Assembly: GCA_902774925.1 (NCBI GenBank)
Contig: CACYKE010000016.1
Location: 1 to 45,901, forward strand
Source of the DNA: an uncultured Prevotellaceae bacterium
Lineage (GTDB): Bacteria; Bacteroidota; Bacteroidia; Bacteroidales; Bacteroidaceae
DNA: 45,901 bases
Direction: 5' to 3'
The position numbers and the translations under genes are program-made. The notes under the pieces were generated by a model, which searched no databases, had not been told where the DNA came from, and saw only the letters and a program-made list of their open reading frames with translations. Numbering within the stretch: position 1 is the first letter of the stretch; each line of letters opens with the position of its first letter. Shown piece by piece: positions 8,528 to 16,508 of this stretch.

Positions 8528-9010
8528 ATGCTGAAATACGTTAACACAGGAATCGTTTTTCAAGAGATACCCGACGAAGTGACACTGGCAATTAATATCA
8601 GTAATTGCCCGTGTCATTGTCCTGGGTGTCATAGTCATTACCTATGGGAAGATGTGGGTATGCCGCTGAATACTGATGCTATCGACGACTTCGTCAGCCA
8701 GTATGGTACCGACATCACCTGCATCTCGTTCATGGGAGGCGATGCAGACCCTCGTAGCATCAACATGTTGGCACAGTATATCCACGAATATCATCCGCAG
8801 TTCCACGTGGCGTGGTATAGCGGACGTATCCGTATTCCCTCTGTCGTCAACAAACAGGATTTCGATTATATTAAGGTGGGACCCTATATCAAACATCTCG
8901 GGCCCTTGAAATCAGCAACCACCAACCAGCGGCTTTATCGTCGCACGCTGGATGGTGATTTCGAAGATATTACTTACCGCTTCTGGCGGCAGCAAGATAT
9001 CGCAGTATAA
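8528..9010 (+). CDS. nrdG: Anaerobic ribonucleotide reductase activating protein (radical SAM)
   Basis: This small radical-SAM activase installs the glycyl radical on NrdD using a [4Fe-4S] cluster and S-adenosylmethionine. The cluster motif CX3CX2C is at C27, C31 and C34 (NCPCHCPGCHS). A GGD motif (SFMGGDAD) stands where NrdG and PflA relatives have GGE. The length of 160 aa is typical. It starts 3 bp after the nrdD stop and so is co-translated with it. The C-terminus ends 11 bp before the convergent ftsZ stop, with no room for a separate terminator. Confidence 0.93.
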   Translation: MLKYVNTGIVFQEIPDEVTLAINISNCPCHCPGCHSHYLWEDVGMPLNTDAIDDFVSQYGTDITCISFMGGDADPRSINMLAQYIHEYHPQFHVAWYSGRIRIPSVVNKQDFDYIKVGPYIKHLGPLKSATTNQRLYRRTLDGDFEDITYRFWRQQDIAV

Positions 9011-9021
9011 AAACTAGTCGA

Positions 9022-10356
9022 CTATCCGAACTTGATTGTACCTTGAACTGCATCGGACTGTGGCTGGTGAGTGGATTCCTCCTTCTGGGAGATATCCTCA
9101 CCACTTGCCTGACTATAGATGCTATCAAGAATCTCACGAGTACGCTTGTAGGTCGGTGTCTGCTCCACAGCAGAGATAACATCGTCGTTATCCAAATCCT
9201 CAGGACGGAACAGGTAGATATGAGGACGACGCTTGTAGCGTTTGCTCTGTCCGTCGCCACCATAGTAGCGGTTACGACGATCCTGACGCTGGGCTTCCTT
9301 CTCCTGCTCGGCAGCAATACGAGTTGCCTCCTCCTGCGTGTTACGATGCTGACGGTGACTGGACATGCCGTCGACACGGTCGATACCAAAACCTGTAGCC
9401 AAAATGGTAACCTTCACCTTCTTACCCAATTCGGGATCGGTGGCCAAACCCCACTTGATTTCAAAGTCGTTGCCGAACTTGCCCATGAAATCATTGACAT
9501 CGTTCATCTCCTCCATCATCAGCGAACCAGTGCCGTCCTTGTTACCGGCAAACGAGATGCTGAGAAGAATCTTCTTCGAATTGAAGACGTCATTCTCGTT
9601 GAGGAGCGGTGAGTTGAGGGCATCGTCAATAGCCTTCTTTACACGGCCTTCACCCTCGCCATAACCAGTGGACATGATAGCAACCCCACCATCCTTCAAC
9701 ACGGTCTTGACGTCGTTGAAGTCGAGGTTGATGAGTCCGTGAACAGTGATAATCTCAGCAATAGACTTAGCAGCGACACTCAACGTATCGTCAGCCTTCC
9801 CAAAGGCGTCGAGTACAGTAAGTTCAGGATAAATCTCGCGCAGACGTTCATTATTAATGACAAGCAAGGCATCGACGTGTTTCGACATCTCCTCGACACC
9901 GTCCAGCGCCTGGTCAATCTTACGGTCACCCTCGAAGCGGAAAGGAATGGTAACGATACCTACCGTCAGAATACCCATCTCCTTCGACACACGGGCAATG
10001 ACGGGAGCAGCACCAGTACCCGTACCACCACCCATTCCGGCAGTGATGAAGGCCATACGGGTGCCGTCGTTGAACAGGTTCTTGATATCATCCAAGCTCT
10101 CCTCTGCAGCAGCACGGGCCTTCTCAGGGCGATTACCGGCTCCAAGACCTTCCTTGCCCAACTGCAGATGGACGGGAACTGGAGAATCATTCAGCGCCTG
10201 ATTATCCGTATTACACAATACGAAGGTCACATCGTGGATACCCTCGCGATACATGTGGTTGACGGCATTACCACCACCTCCACCAACACCAATCACCTTG
10301 ATGATGCTATTCTCTTTCTCGGGCTCGCCAAAATCGAGCAGTATGTTATTATCCAT
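9022..10356 (-). CDS. ftsZ: Cell division GTPase FtsZ
   Basis: This tubulin homologue polymerises into the cytokinetic Z ring and is the last gene of the dcw cluster. Visible features are the N-terminal G-rich loop VGGGGGNAVN (residues 24-33), the tubulin signature GGGTGTG at 109-115, the GAGNRPEKA segment and the T7 synergy loop NLDFNDV at 210-216. After about residue 325 comes a long charged linker rich in Gln, Glu and Arg. The protein ends in TIKFG, and I see no classical IPxFLR-type C-terminal anchor peptide. At 444 aa it is longer than E. coli FtsZ, as is common in Bacteroidota. ftsA lies 48 bp upstream across a repeat-filled spacer. Confidence 0.97.
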   Translation of the reverse strand: MDNNILLDFGEPEKENSIIKVIGVGGGGGNAVNHMYREGIHDVTFVLCNTDNQALNDSPVPVHLQLGKEGLGAGNRPEKARAAAEESLDDIKNLFNDGTRMAFITAGMGGGTGTGAAPVIARVSKEMGILTVGIVTIPFRFEGDRKIDQALDGVEEMSKHVDALLVINNERLREIYPELTVLDAFGKADDTLSVAAKSIAEIITVHGLINLDFNDVKTVLKDGGVAIMSTGYGEGEGRVKKAIDDALNSPLLNENDVFNSKKILLSISFAGNKDGTGSLMMEEMNDVNDFMGKFGNDFEIKWGLATDPELGKKVKVTILATGFGIDRVDGMSSHRQHRNTQEEATRIAAEQEKEAQRQDRRNRYYGGDGQSKRYKRRPHIYLFRPEDLDNDDVISAVEQTPTYKRTREILDSIYSQASGEDISQKEESTHQPQSDAVQGTIKFG

Positions 10357-10370
10357 AATTCTATTCTTTT

Positions 10371-10408
10371 AAGGGTTAATAGGGATGTTAGGGGAAATTA
10401 GGGGTTAT
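10371..10408 (-). repeat. 9-bp-period array between ftsA and ftsZ (TTAGGG-type units)
   Basis: On the plus strand AGGG recurs at 10372, 10381, 10390 and 10400, giving spacings of 9, 9 and 10. The units read as a near-constant hexamer (TAAGGG, ATAGGG, TTAGGG, TTAGGG) plus about three variable bases. The ftsA stop codon (10405-10407 on the minus strand) is part of the last unit. The array fills most of the 48-bp spacer. Confidence 0.6.
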
Positions 10409-11862
10409 TCTTCTTCGGGACCAAGAATCGTCTCACCAAGATTCTTGAGTTTCTTCCAACCCTTATTCCAGAAACTGTTTTCCTTGCGGATACGTTCTTC
10501 CTCACGAGCTTCCGCTTCGGCTTTCTCACGGGCCTGACGCTCCTCTTCTTCCTTCTTGCGCAAAGCCTCTTCTTCAGCACGACGAACCTCCTCAGCCGTA
10601 CGTATCACACCGGCAGGAGTCTCCGAAGCCTGACGGGCTCGACGCTGTTCGAGAGTTTCAGGCGTTGTAACGGTACGCTGCTGACTGGCAAAAAGATCAT
10701 TGCTCAAGGACAGTTCACTGCCAGCACAGTTGATATCGCCCTTAGCCAACAATCCTAACACGGTATTCATCATGGCATCGTGAGCATTGACCTCTGCAAT
10801 AGTCGATGTGATGGTCTGTGTCACGAATTTGGCTATGCGAATCTTGTCAATATGCGTATAGTTCTGGAAGGCCTTCTCTATATTTCTCAGATTCGAGCCG
10901 CCACCAGTGAGGATGATACCACCCAGCAACTTGTCGCAGAACTCCTCGGGGACCTGGCACCAGACATTGGCAATGATTTCCTCCAGACGACCCTCGACAA
11001 TCTCAATGAACTTGCGCGTTTCCACCTGACGATCCTGGTCGATGGCGTATTTCATATTGTTGTCGATGTCGTTGTTTTCCGTAAAGGCCGAAGCATACTT
11101 GAGTTTCATCTTCTCTGCGTCACTCTCCTCCATCTGCAACGAGGCGATATCCTTCGTGATATTGTTGGCTCCAAGAGGAATGACGGCCAAATGACGCAGG
11201 ATATTCTTCGAATACACGCTCACCGTCGTCGTGTCAGCGCCCAGGTCAACCAATGCACAGCCCGAACGGCGCTCAGCCTCGGTGAGCACACTGTCGGCCA
11301 AGGCCAACGGAGCGAGATAAAGCTCGGCAATATTAATGCCCGCGGTCTCGAAACACTTATTGAGGTTGGCGTAGAAAGACTTGCGCTGCAAGATATTCAG
11401 GAAGTTACCCTCAATACGATTACACTGAATACCTACAGGATCGAGTTGGAACTGCGAATCCACCTTATACTCCTGAGCTGCAGCATCAATAATCTGCTGG
11501 TCAGGGTATTTCATGTTACGGTTCTCATCCATCAGTTCAATCACCATGTCCTGCGTGACCTGCATGCCATTGGGCAGGTCTTTGGCAATCAGATTGCGAA
11601 TAGAGCGAATAGACTGTCCGCCCACACCAACATACACCTGAGTGATACCCGTCTTGAGTTGTTTTTCCAGACGGTTGATGATGTTGGTCAGGCACTGGGC
11701 TGTCTTGTCGATGTTGTAAACCACACCTTTGCGGATGCACGACGAGGAATCCTCCTTGACACAAGCCAGCACCTGAATGCTACCGTCAAGGTTTTTCTTT
11801 CCCGCAATACCGGTAATCTTGGATGATCCCAGTTCAATAGCTACGATAAAGTCCTTTGCCAT
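10405..11862 (-). CDS. ftsA: Cell division protein FtsA with long charged C-terminal linker
   Basis: This actin-like ATPase tethers FtsZ to the membrane. The N-terminal phosphate-1 loop (VAIELGSSKITG), the SHS2/1C-type region and the second phosphate loop (ALVDLGADTTTVSV) and adenosine loop (GGIILTGGGSNL) are all recognisable. After the actin fold (to about residue 400) comes a highly charged run of Glu, Arg, Lys and Ala at about 420-461, predicted to be a single helix or coiled coil. It is followed by a terminal segment at 462-485 (SFWNKGWKKLKNLGETIL) that could be the membrane-binding amphipathic helix. At 485 aa it is longer than the roughly 420 aa of E. coli FtsA because of this linker. 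The gene lies between ftsQ and ftsZ. Confidence 0.96.
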   Translation of the reverse strand: MAKDFIVAIELGSSKITGIAGKKNLDGSIQVLACVKEDSSSCIRKGVVYNIDKTAQCLTNIINRLEKQLKTGITQVYVGVGGQSIRSIRNLIAKDLPNGMQVTQDMVIELMDENRNMKYPDQQIIDAAAQEYKVDSQFQLDPVGIQCNRIEGNFLNILQRKSFYANLNKCFETAGINIAELYLAPLALADSVLTEAERRSGCALVDLGADTTTVSVYSKNILRHLAVIPLGANNITKDIASLQMEESDAEKMKLKYASAFTENNDIDNNMKYAIDQDRQVETRKFIEIVEGRLEEIIANVWCQVPEEFCDKLLGGIILTGGGSNLRNIEKAFQNYTHIDKIRIAKFVTQTITSTIAEVNAHDAMMNTVLGLLAKGDINCAGSELSLSNDLFASQQRTVTTPETLEQRRARQASETPAGVIRTAEEVRRAEEEALRKKEEEERQAREKAEAEAREEERIRKENSFWNKGWKKLKNLGETILGPEEE

Positions 11863-11869
11863 ATACTTA

Positions 11870-11910
11870 ACTTCTTAAACTTCTCTTACTTCTTTAACTT
11901 CTTCTCTTCT
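11870..11910 (-). repeat. 9-bp-period array between ftsQ and ftsA (ACTTCTNNN)
   Basis: ACTTC recurs on the plus strand at 11870, 11879, 11888 and 11897, an exact 9-bp spacing, with a degenerate fifth unit at 11906. The first six bases, ACTTCT, are constant and the next three differ (TAA, CTT, TTA, TCT). The array covers the whole 31-bp ftsQ-ftsA spacer and includes the ftsQ stop codon region (11894-11896). Confidence 0.65.
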
Positions 11911-12643
11911 TACAAATAATCTGATTGTCAAATTCCAGACTGATATACGAATACTTGTTCCAACCAGCTTTGCTTAGCCCATACTTATAAAACTTCTCCA
12001 AACGGTCCAGTTTTCTGGCAATATCAGTAGGCTGACCCAGATAAATGATATGTTCACCAACACGGGGAATCATTTCTATAGAACCATCAGCCAATACGTT
12101 GAGCTGCTCCGCTTGCGAACGCCACATCTTGTTTTGAATAAGATAGTTGCCAACATTAGCCAACACCTTCTTGGCATACTTCTTGGTTACATGGCCTGTC
12201 ACCACAACCAAGTCGCTAGCATGCTGAGTGTTAGGCATGATATTGCCATGAGTGTCGACATAGTAGTCTTCACCATTGTCGGCTTTAACACGAGCCACAG
12301 GAAGACGCTGCTTCAAGTGAATAAATACACGTCCTGACTGCGTCTTGTAACACTGGGCACTTTCTACAAAGGGATTTTTAAGCAGCGACTCCTCAATACG
12401 CCGGGCCGACACCTGACTCATCGGGTCGCCCAACGGATAAAGGCGAGCGTGCTGCAATTCATGCTTGATTTCGTCTGGAGTCAGAAACCCTTTCACCACC
12501 CCTTCCTCAATGTCGATTTTTACCTCGGTACACACATCGGAAAGCTCGTCAGGACGGTTGAAAGCCGTGATGGCGAGAACCAGATAGACAGCCAGAGCCA
12601 TATCTATTAGGATGATGAATGATTTCTTCCAGTTGATGCTCAT
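11894..12643 (-). CDS. ftsQ: Cell division protein FtsQ/DivIB
   Basis: This bitopic divisome protein links the Z ring to septal peptidoglycan synthesis through FtsL and partners. It has a short cytoplasmic N-terminus (MSINWKKS), one membrane helix at about residues 9-28 (FIILIDMALAVYLVLAIT), then a POTRA-like domain (about 40-110, with PLGDPMSQVSARRIEESLL) and a beta domain with DYYVDTHGNIMP. The length is 249 aa, normal for the family. Identity rests on these features and on the murC-ftsQ-ftsA gene order. It starts 10 bp after the murC stop. Confidence 0.92.
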   Translation of the reverse strand: MSINWKKSFIILIDMALAVYLVLAITAFNRPDELSDVCTEVKIDIEEGVVKGFLTPDEIKHELQHARLYPLGDPMSQVSARRIEESLLKNPFVESAQCYKTQSGRVFIHLKQRLPVARVKADNGEDYYVDTHGNIMPNTQHASDLVVVTGHVTKKYAKKVLANVGNYLIQNKMWRSQAEQLNVLADGSIEMIPRVGEHIIYLGQPTDIARKLDRLEKFYKYGLSKAGWNKYSYISLEFDNQIICKKRRS

Positions 12644-12653
12644 ATATTATTGT

Positions 12654-14030
12654 TTACTTCTTATTGTTCAAAATCCTGGTGATATCAGGAACCATATTGT
12701 CAAGGTCACCAGCTCCCAGTACGATGAGAACATCGAAGTCACGGGACTTTATGAGTGGTAACACCTGATCTTTCTGAATGATTTGCTTCTCAATTCCAGG
12801 GCGCAGGTTGTCATAAATCAACTGCGAGGTGACACCCTCAATAGGGAGTTCGCGGGCCGGATAGATCTCCGTGAGGATAACCTCATCCAACAGACTCAGC
12901 GCATCCGCAAAATCTTTATAGAAATCACGGGTACGGGTATAGAGGTGAGGCTGGAAAATGGCCGTAATCTTACGATCCTGATATAGTTCACGGATGCTGC
13001 GCGCACTCTGATAGATTTCCTTCGGATGATGAGCATAGTCTGAAAGGAAAACGTGACGGTCGTTCTTGATCTTGAAATCGAAACGACGCTCAACACCGGC
13101 ATAAGTCTTCATACCGATACGCAACTCCTCTGCCGTACAGCCAGCAAGCTGAGCCATTGCCATTGCCGCAATGCCGTTCTCAATATTGATGGGAACAGGC
13201 TGACCTAACTGGATGTTCTTTATCGACTCAAAAGGCGAGACGAAGTCAAAAGTTATTTCACCATTGGCAATACGAATGTTCTCCGCATGGAAATCACCCT
13301 CAGTCAGAGCATAGTCATAGCGGTGTACACCTGAAGGCAGATTCTCTTGCATCTCCAAACCACGGTGGATAATCAGTGCACCCTGAGGCTGAATCAATTC
13401 CGTATAATGACGGAAACTATCCAAATAAGCCTCCTTGGTACCATAGATGTCCAAATGGTCTGGATCCGTCGATGTTATCACCGTCATATAGGGCGACAGC
13501 CAATGGAACGAGCGGTCGAACTCGTCAGCTTCTATCACAACATAATCTGAGTCGGAAAGGATGTAGTTCGTGCCATAATTCTTGGAGATACCCCCGAGGA
13601 AAGCGTTACAGTCCAGATGACTCTGGTGCATGATATGTGCACACATTGTCGACGTTGTCGTCTTACCATGAGTGCCTGCCACACATAATCCCTTGTGCTT
13701 ACGGGTCAAAGTGCCTAAAACCTGGGCACGCTTCTGAATCTCAAAACCATGCTCGCGGAAATATTTCAATTCCTGATGGCTTTCGGGAATAGCTGGGGTA
13801 TAGATAATCAGACTGGACTCCGGTCTACGACAGGCATGGGGAATATCCTCCACATTCTCTTCGTAATGAATCAATGCACCTTCTTTCTCCAACTGACGTG
13901 TTAGAGTGCTTGGCGTCTTGTCATAACCGCCTACCACTACGCCACAATGGATAAAGTAGCGCGCAATGGCACTCATGCCAATACCGCCTACTCCAATGAA
14001 ATATACTGCTTTGATATCTTTTATTTCCAT
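12654..14030 (-). CDS. murC: UDP-N-acetylmuramate--L-alanine ligase
   Basis: This cytoplasmic Mur ligase adds L-Ala to UDP-MurNAc, the first residue of the stem peptide. The N-terminal UDP-binding fold begins with GVGGIGMSAIA at about 13-23, the ATP P-loop AGTHGKTTT is at about 118-126, and the central-domain DEFDRSFH and C-terminal DYAHHPKEI motifs are present. The last of these is characteristic of MurC among Mur ligases. The length is 458 aa. It lies between murG and ftsQ, and its start is 23 bp downstream of the murG stop across a short repeat array. Confidence 0.97.
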   Translation of the reverse strand: MEIKDIKAVYFIGVGGIGMSAIARYFIHCGVVVGGYDKTPSTLTRQLEKEGALIHYEENVEDIPHACRRPESSLIIYTPAIPESHQELKYFREHGFEIQKRAQVLGTLTRKHKGLCVAGTHGKTTTSTMCAHIMHQSHLDCNAFLGGISKNYGTNYILSDSDYVVIEADEFDRSFHWLSPYMTVITSTDPDHLDIYGTKEAYLDSFRHYTELIQPQGALIIHRGLEMQENLPSGVHRYDYALTEGDFHAENIRIANGEITFDFVSPFESIKNIQLGQPVPINIENGIAAMAMAQLAGCTAEELRIGMKTYAGVERRFDFKIKNDRHVFLSDYAHHPKEIYQSARSIRELYQDRKITAIFQPHLYTRTRDFYKDFADALSLLDEVILTEIYPARELPIEGVTSQLIYDNLRPGIEKQIIQKDQVLPLIKSRDFDVLIVLGAGDLDNMVPDITRILNNKK

Positions 14031-14058
14031 TTACTTTTTTACCTTTTTACATTTTACC
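14031..14058 (-). repeat. 7-8-bp-period TTAC array between murG and murC
   Basis: TTAC recurs on the plus strand at 14031, 14039, 14047 and 14054, with T-runs between. On the coding strand this reads as TAAAA-type units with G. It fills the whole murG-murC spacer, and the murG stop codon (14054-14056) is one of the units. T-rich composition makes chance a real possibility here. Confidence 0.4.
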
Positions 14059-15163
14059 TTTTCGCAAGTGATACCACCTCCTTGGCAATAATTTCAGCCG
14101 AAGCAGGCAGTGCCATCTTCAAGATATTTTCACTGAGAGTCTGCAACTTTGCATCGTCTTTCACCGTATCGATAGCCAACGGCATCAATAATGCCGGAGC
14201 CTCAACATCCTTGACATAGAGTGCAGCACCCTTATTGACCAAAGCCAGCGCATTCTTTGTCTGGTGGTCTTCTGCCACATTGGGCGAAGGAACAAGGATG
14301 ACTGGTTTGCCGAGCAGGCAGAATTCACTGATAGAACCAGCACCCGCACGGCTGACAACCAAATCTGCTGCTTTATAAGCGGCACCCATATCACTGATAA
14401 AGTCTGTCACGACCAGATTCTCCAACTTTTCTTCCTTGGCGAGCTGCTCTTTAATCTGCTCATAATAATACTTACCTGTCTGCCAGATAAATTGTACACC
14501 ACTCTGACGGATGACGTCAAGGTGTTTCAGCACACTCTCGTTAACGGTACGGGCACCCAGACTTCCGCCTACGATGAGTACTGTCTTCTTCGACACATCA
14601 AGATCAAAGGAACGAAGAGCCTCAACCTTAGTTTGCGTATTTTCCAACAATTGCTGACGCACGGGATTACCCGTCAACATGATCTTATCTGCAGGAAAGA
14701 AACGTTCCATACCTTCATAGGCCACACAAATCTTTGCCGCCTTCTTGGCAAGCAACTTGTTGGTAACACCAGCATAGGAGTTCTGTTCCTGAATCAAACA
14801 GGGAATACCCATGGCGGCCGCCTTGTTCAGCGTCGGACCACTGGCATAGCCGCCTACACCAACAGCCACCTGCGGACGAAACTCCTTGATGATTTGCTTG
14901 GCCATACGCTGACTCTTCCAAATCTTATAGAGCACCTTGACATTCTTCAGCAGGTTCTTACGGTCGAAACCCTGGATAGGCAGACCTTTTATCTCGTAGC
15001 CGGCAGCAGGCACACGTTGCATTTCCATGCGTCCTAAGGCGCCCACAAACAATATCTTGGCTTCAGGATGCATTGCCTTGATAGCATTGGCAATAGATAC
15101 AGCCGGGAAGATATGTCCACCCGTACCACCACCGCTGATTATTACTCTTAATTCGTCATTCAT
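14054..15163 (-). CDS. murG: Lipid II synthase MurG (UDP-GlcNAc transferase)
   Basis: This peripheral inner-membrane GT-B glycosyltransferase adds GlcNAc to lipid I to make lipid II. The N-terminal GGGTGGH motif is at residues 11-17. The C-terminal donor-binding region is SRAGAGSISEFCLLGKPVILVPSP followed by EDHQTKNA, the standard MurG pattern. The length of 369 aa is normal. It lies between ftsW and murC, 48 bp after the ftsW stop, in a spacer with a possible internal promoter. No signal peptide is seen, as expected for a cytoplasmic-face enzyme. Confidence 0.97.
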   Translation of the reverse strand: MNDELRVIISGGGTGGHIFPAVSIANAIKAMHPEAKILFVGALGRMEMQRVPAAGYEIKGLPIQGFDRKNLLKNVKVLYKIWKSQRMAKQIIKEFRPQVAVGVGGYASGPTLNKAAAMGIPCLIQEQNSYAGVTNKLLAKKAAKICVAYEGMERFFPADKIMLTGNPVRQQLLENTQTKVEALRSFDLDVSKKTVLIVGGSLGARTVNESVLKHLDVIRQSGVQFIWQTGKYYYEQIKEQLAKEEKLENLVVTDFISDMGAAYKAADLVVSRAGAGSISEFCLLGKPVILVPSPNVAEDHQTKNALALVNKGAALYVKDVEAPALLMPLAIDTVKDDAKLQTLSENILKMALPASAEIIAKEVVSLAKR

Positions 15164-15187
15164 AAGTGTTCTATCTGTAATACGCTA

Positions 15188-15195
15188 CAAAAGTA
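15188..15195 (-). promoter_or_regulatory. Possible internal promoter before murG
   Basis: TACTTTTG on the minus strand fits TAnnTTTG and lies 24 bp before the murG start. The nearest TTG upstream gives a 17-bp spacing, shorter than the usual 19-21, so this is a weak candidate for an internal dcw promoter. Confidence 0.3.
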
Positions 15196-15211
15196 CAAAT
15201 TTTCTATCAAT

Positions 15212-16471
15212 TCAAGCCCTGTTTGGCTCATTTTCTTTCACTTTCTTCATTTTTGCTGACCTGCTGACACTCAAAATAGCTCCAATATAGGCACAATTGA
15301 TGATTGTCGACGTACCACCTTTGGAGATGAGTGGCAACGGCTGTCCCGTGACAGGGGCCAAGCCGACGGCTACCATCATATTGAAAGTGGCCTGTATGAC
15401 CAACAACAGCCCGAGCCCCATCGCCAGAAATGCCGGGAAATTATTCTCACACCGACTGGCAATACGTGCACAGCGATAAAGGAGGACAACATAGAGGAAC
15501 ATAACCGCGAAAGCCCCCACGATCCCCAATTCCTCAATGACGATGGCATAGATGAAATCCGAGAAAGCTTGCGACAGAAAGTCACGCTCCGTGCTCTTAC
15601 CAGGTCCCTTACCGATAATACCACTCGACACAATGGCAATATTGGCATGAGCCACCTGGGCATCTTTGTCAAGGTCGTATTCCTGAGGTGTTGGTTTGGG
15701 TTTACCAAACTTCATGATACGACTCTTCCACGTGTCAGCACGGTGGAACATCTTTTCCACGAAGTTCTTTTCTTTCTTGGGCTGATTGGCCTGATCAACC
15801 TGCTCCGTCTTAGTCAGAGTCTTTTCTTCATCACTGATATCGTGACCGACCAACATGACCATCGAAATGGCCACAACGGCAAAAATTATAATGATACCCG
15901 CCAGTTTACCTAACTGCTTCAAGGAAACCAAACCGATGAACATCATCAAGAAGACCACCGCAAAGAGCATCGCCGCCGTGGAGAGATTCTCTAGTCCTAT
16001 CAACACACAGGCAGGAATGGTAATCGAAAGAATCCACTTGAAGGCTTTTTTGTCTGCCCCGTTCTCACGTTGCATAGCGGCAAGAATCTGCGCTACAGCC
16101 AATACTATTGTTCCCTTGGCAATCTCTGAAGGCTGGAATGTGAAACCAAACAGGTTAATCCAACGTCCGGCATCACCGACCTTCGTTCCTGCCAGCAGAA
16201 CCCAGAGCAGGGTAATCACTGAGATCAGCATTAGGAAGGGTGTCATCAACTTAAAATACCGACATGGAACATTCAGCGTGAGGATAGCAACTACGACACC
16301 TGCCATGATGGTAAAGGCATGATAGGCTATCGGTCCTACGTAGTTCTGACTCTTATACGTCAGTCCGCTGGAAGCCGAGAATACTTCCACAACACTGATC
16401 ATACAGAGGAAGAAAAACACCATCCAGATGACCTTGTCGCCCTTGAAGAGATTACCTATTCGATTATTCAT
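15212..16471 (-). CDS. ftsW: Septal peptidoglycan polymerase FtsW (SEDS family)
   Basis: This is an integral membrane SEDS-family glycosyltransferase that polymerises lipid II at the septum with its partner class B PBP. It has ten or so hydrophobic segments, beginning at VIWMVFFFLCMISVVEVFSA. The SEDS motifs are visible as GKGPGKSTERDFLSQAFSDF and the C-terminal GQPLPLISKGGTSTI. A charged loop at about 205-270 (DEEKTLTKTEQVDQ onward) is longer than in E. coli FtsW. The length is 419 aa. The murD-ftsW-murG position indicates the division paralogue rather than RodA. It begins 33 bp after the murD stop across a TCTAGANNN array. Confidence 0.95.
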   Translation of the reverse strand: MNNRIGNLFKGDKVIWMVFFFLCMISVVEVFSASSGLTYKSQNYVGPIAYHAFTIMAGVVVAILTLNVPCRYFKLMTPFLMLISVITLLWVLLAGTKVGDAGRWINLFGFTFQPSEIAKGTIVLAVAQILAAMQRENGADKKAFKWILSITIPACVLIGLENLSTAAMLFAVVFLMMFIGLVSLKQLGKLAGIIIIFAVVAISMVMLVGHDISDEEKTLTKTEQVDQANQPKKEKNFVEKMFHRADTWKSRIMKFGKPKPTPQEYDLDKDAQVAHANIAIVSSGIIGKGPGKSTERDFLSQAFSDFIYAIVIEELGIVGAFAVMFLYVVLLYRCARIASRCENNFPAFLAMGLGLLLVIQATFNMMVAVGLAPVTGQPLPLISKGGTSTIINCAYIGAILSVSRSAKMKKVKENEPNRA

Positions 16472-16477
16472 CTTTTT

Positions 16478-16508
16478 CTAGTATTTCTAGAGATTCTAAA
16501 TCATCTAG
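16478..16508 (-). repeat. TCTAGANNN array between murD and ftsW
   Basis: CTAG, or its one-base variant CTAA, recurs at 16478, 16487, 16496 and 16505, an exact 9-bp spacing. Read on the coding strand, the units are close to TCTAGA plus three variable bases (tga, atc, aat, aaa). The murD stop codon TAG (16505-16507) is the CTAG core of the first unit. The array occupies nearly all of the 33-bp spacer. Confidence 0.7.

Noticed and set aside
10780-11826. Plus-strand frame of 348 codons
   Set aside because: It is entirely antisense to ftsA, whose actin-like motifs and cluster position are unambiguous; no promoter or recognisable protein feature supports the plus strand.
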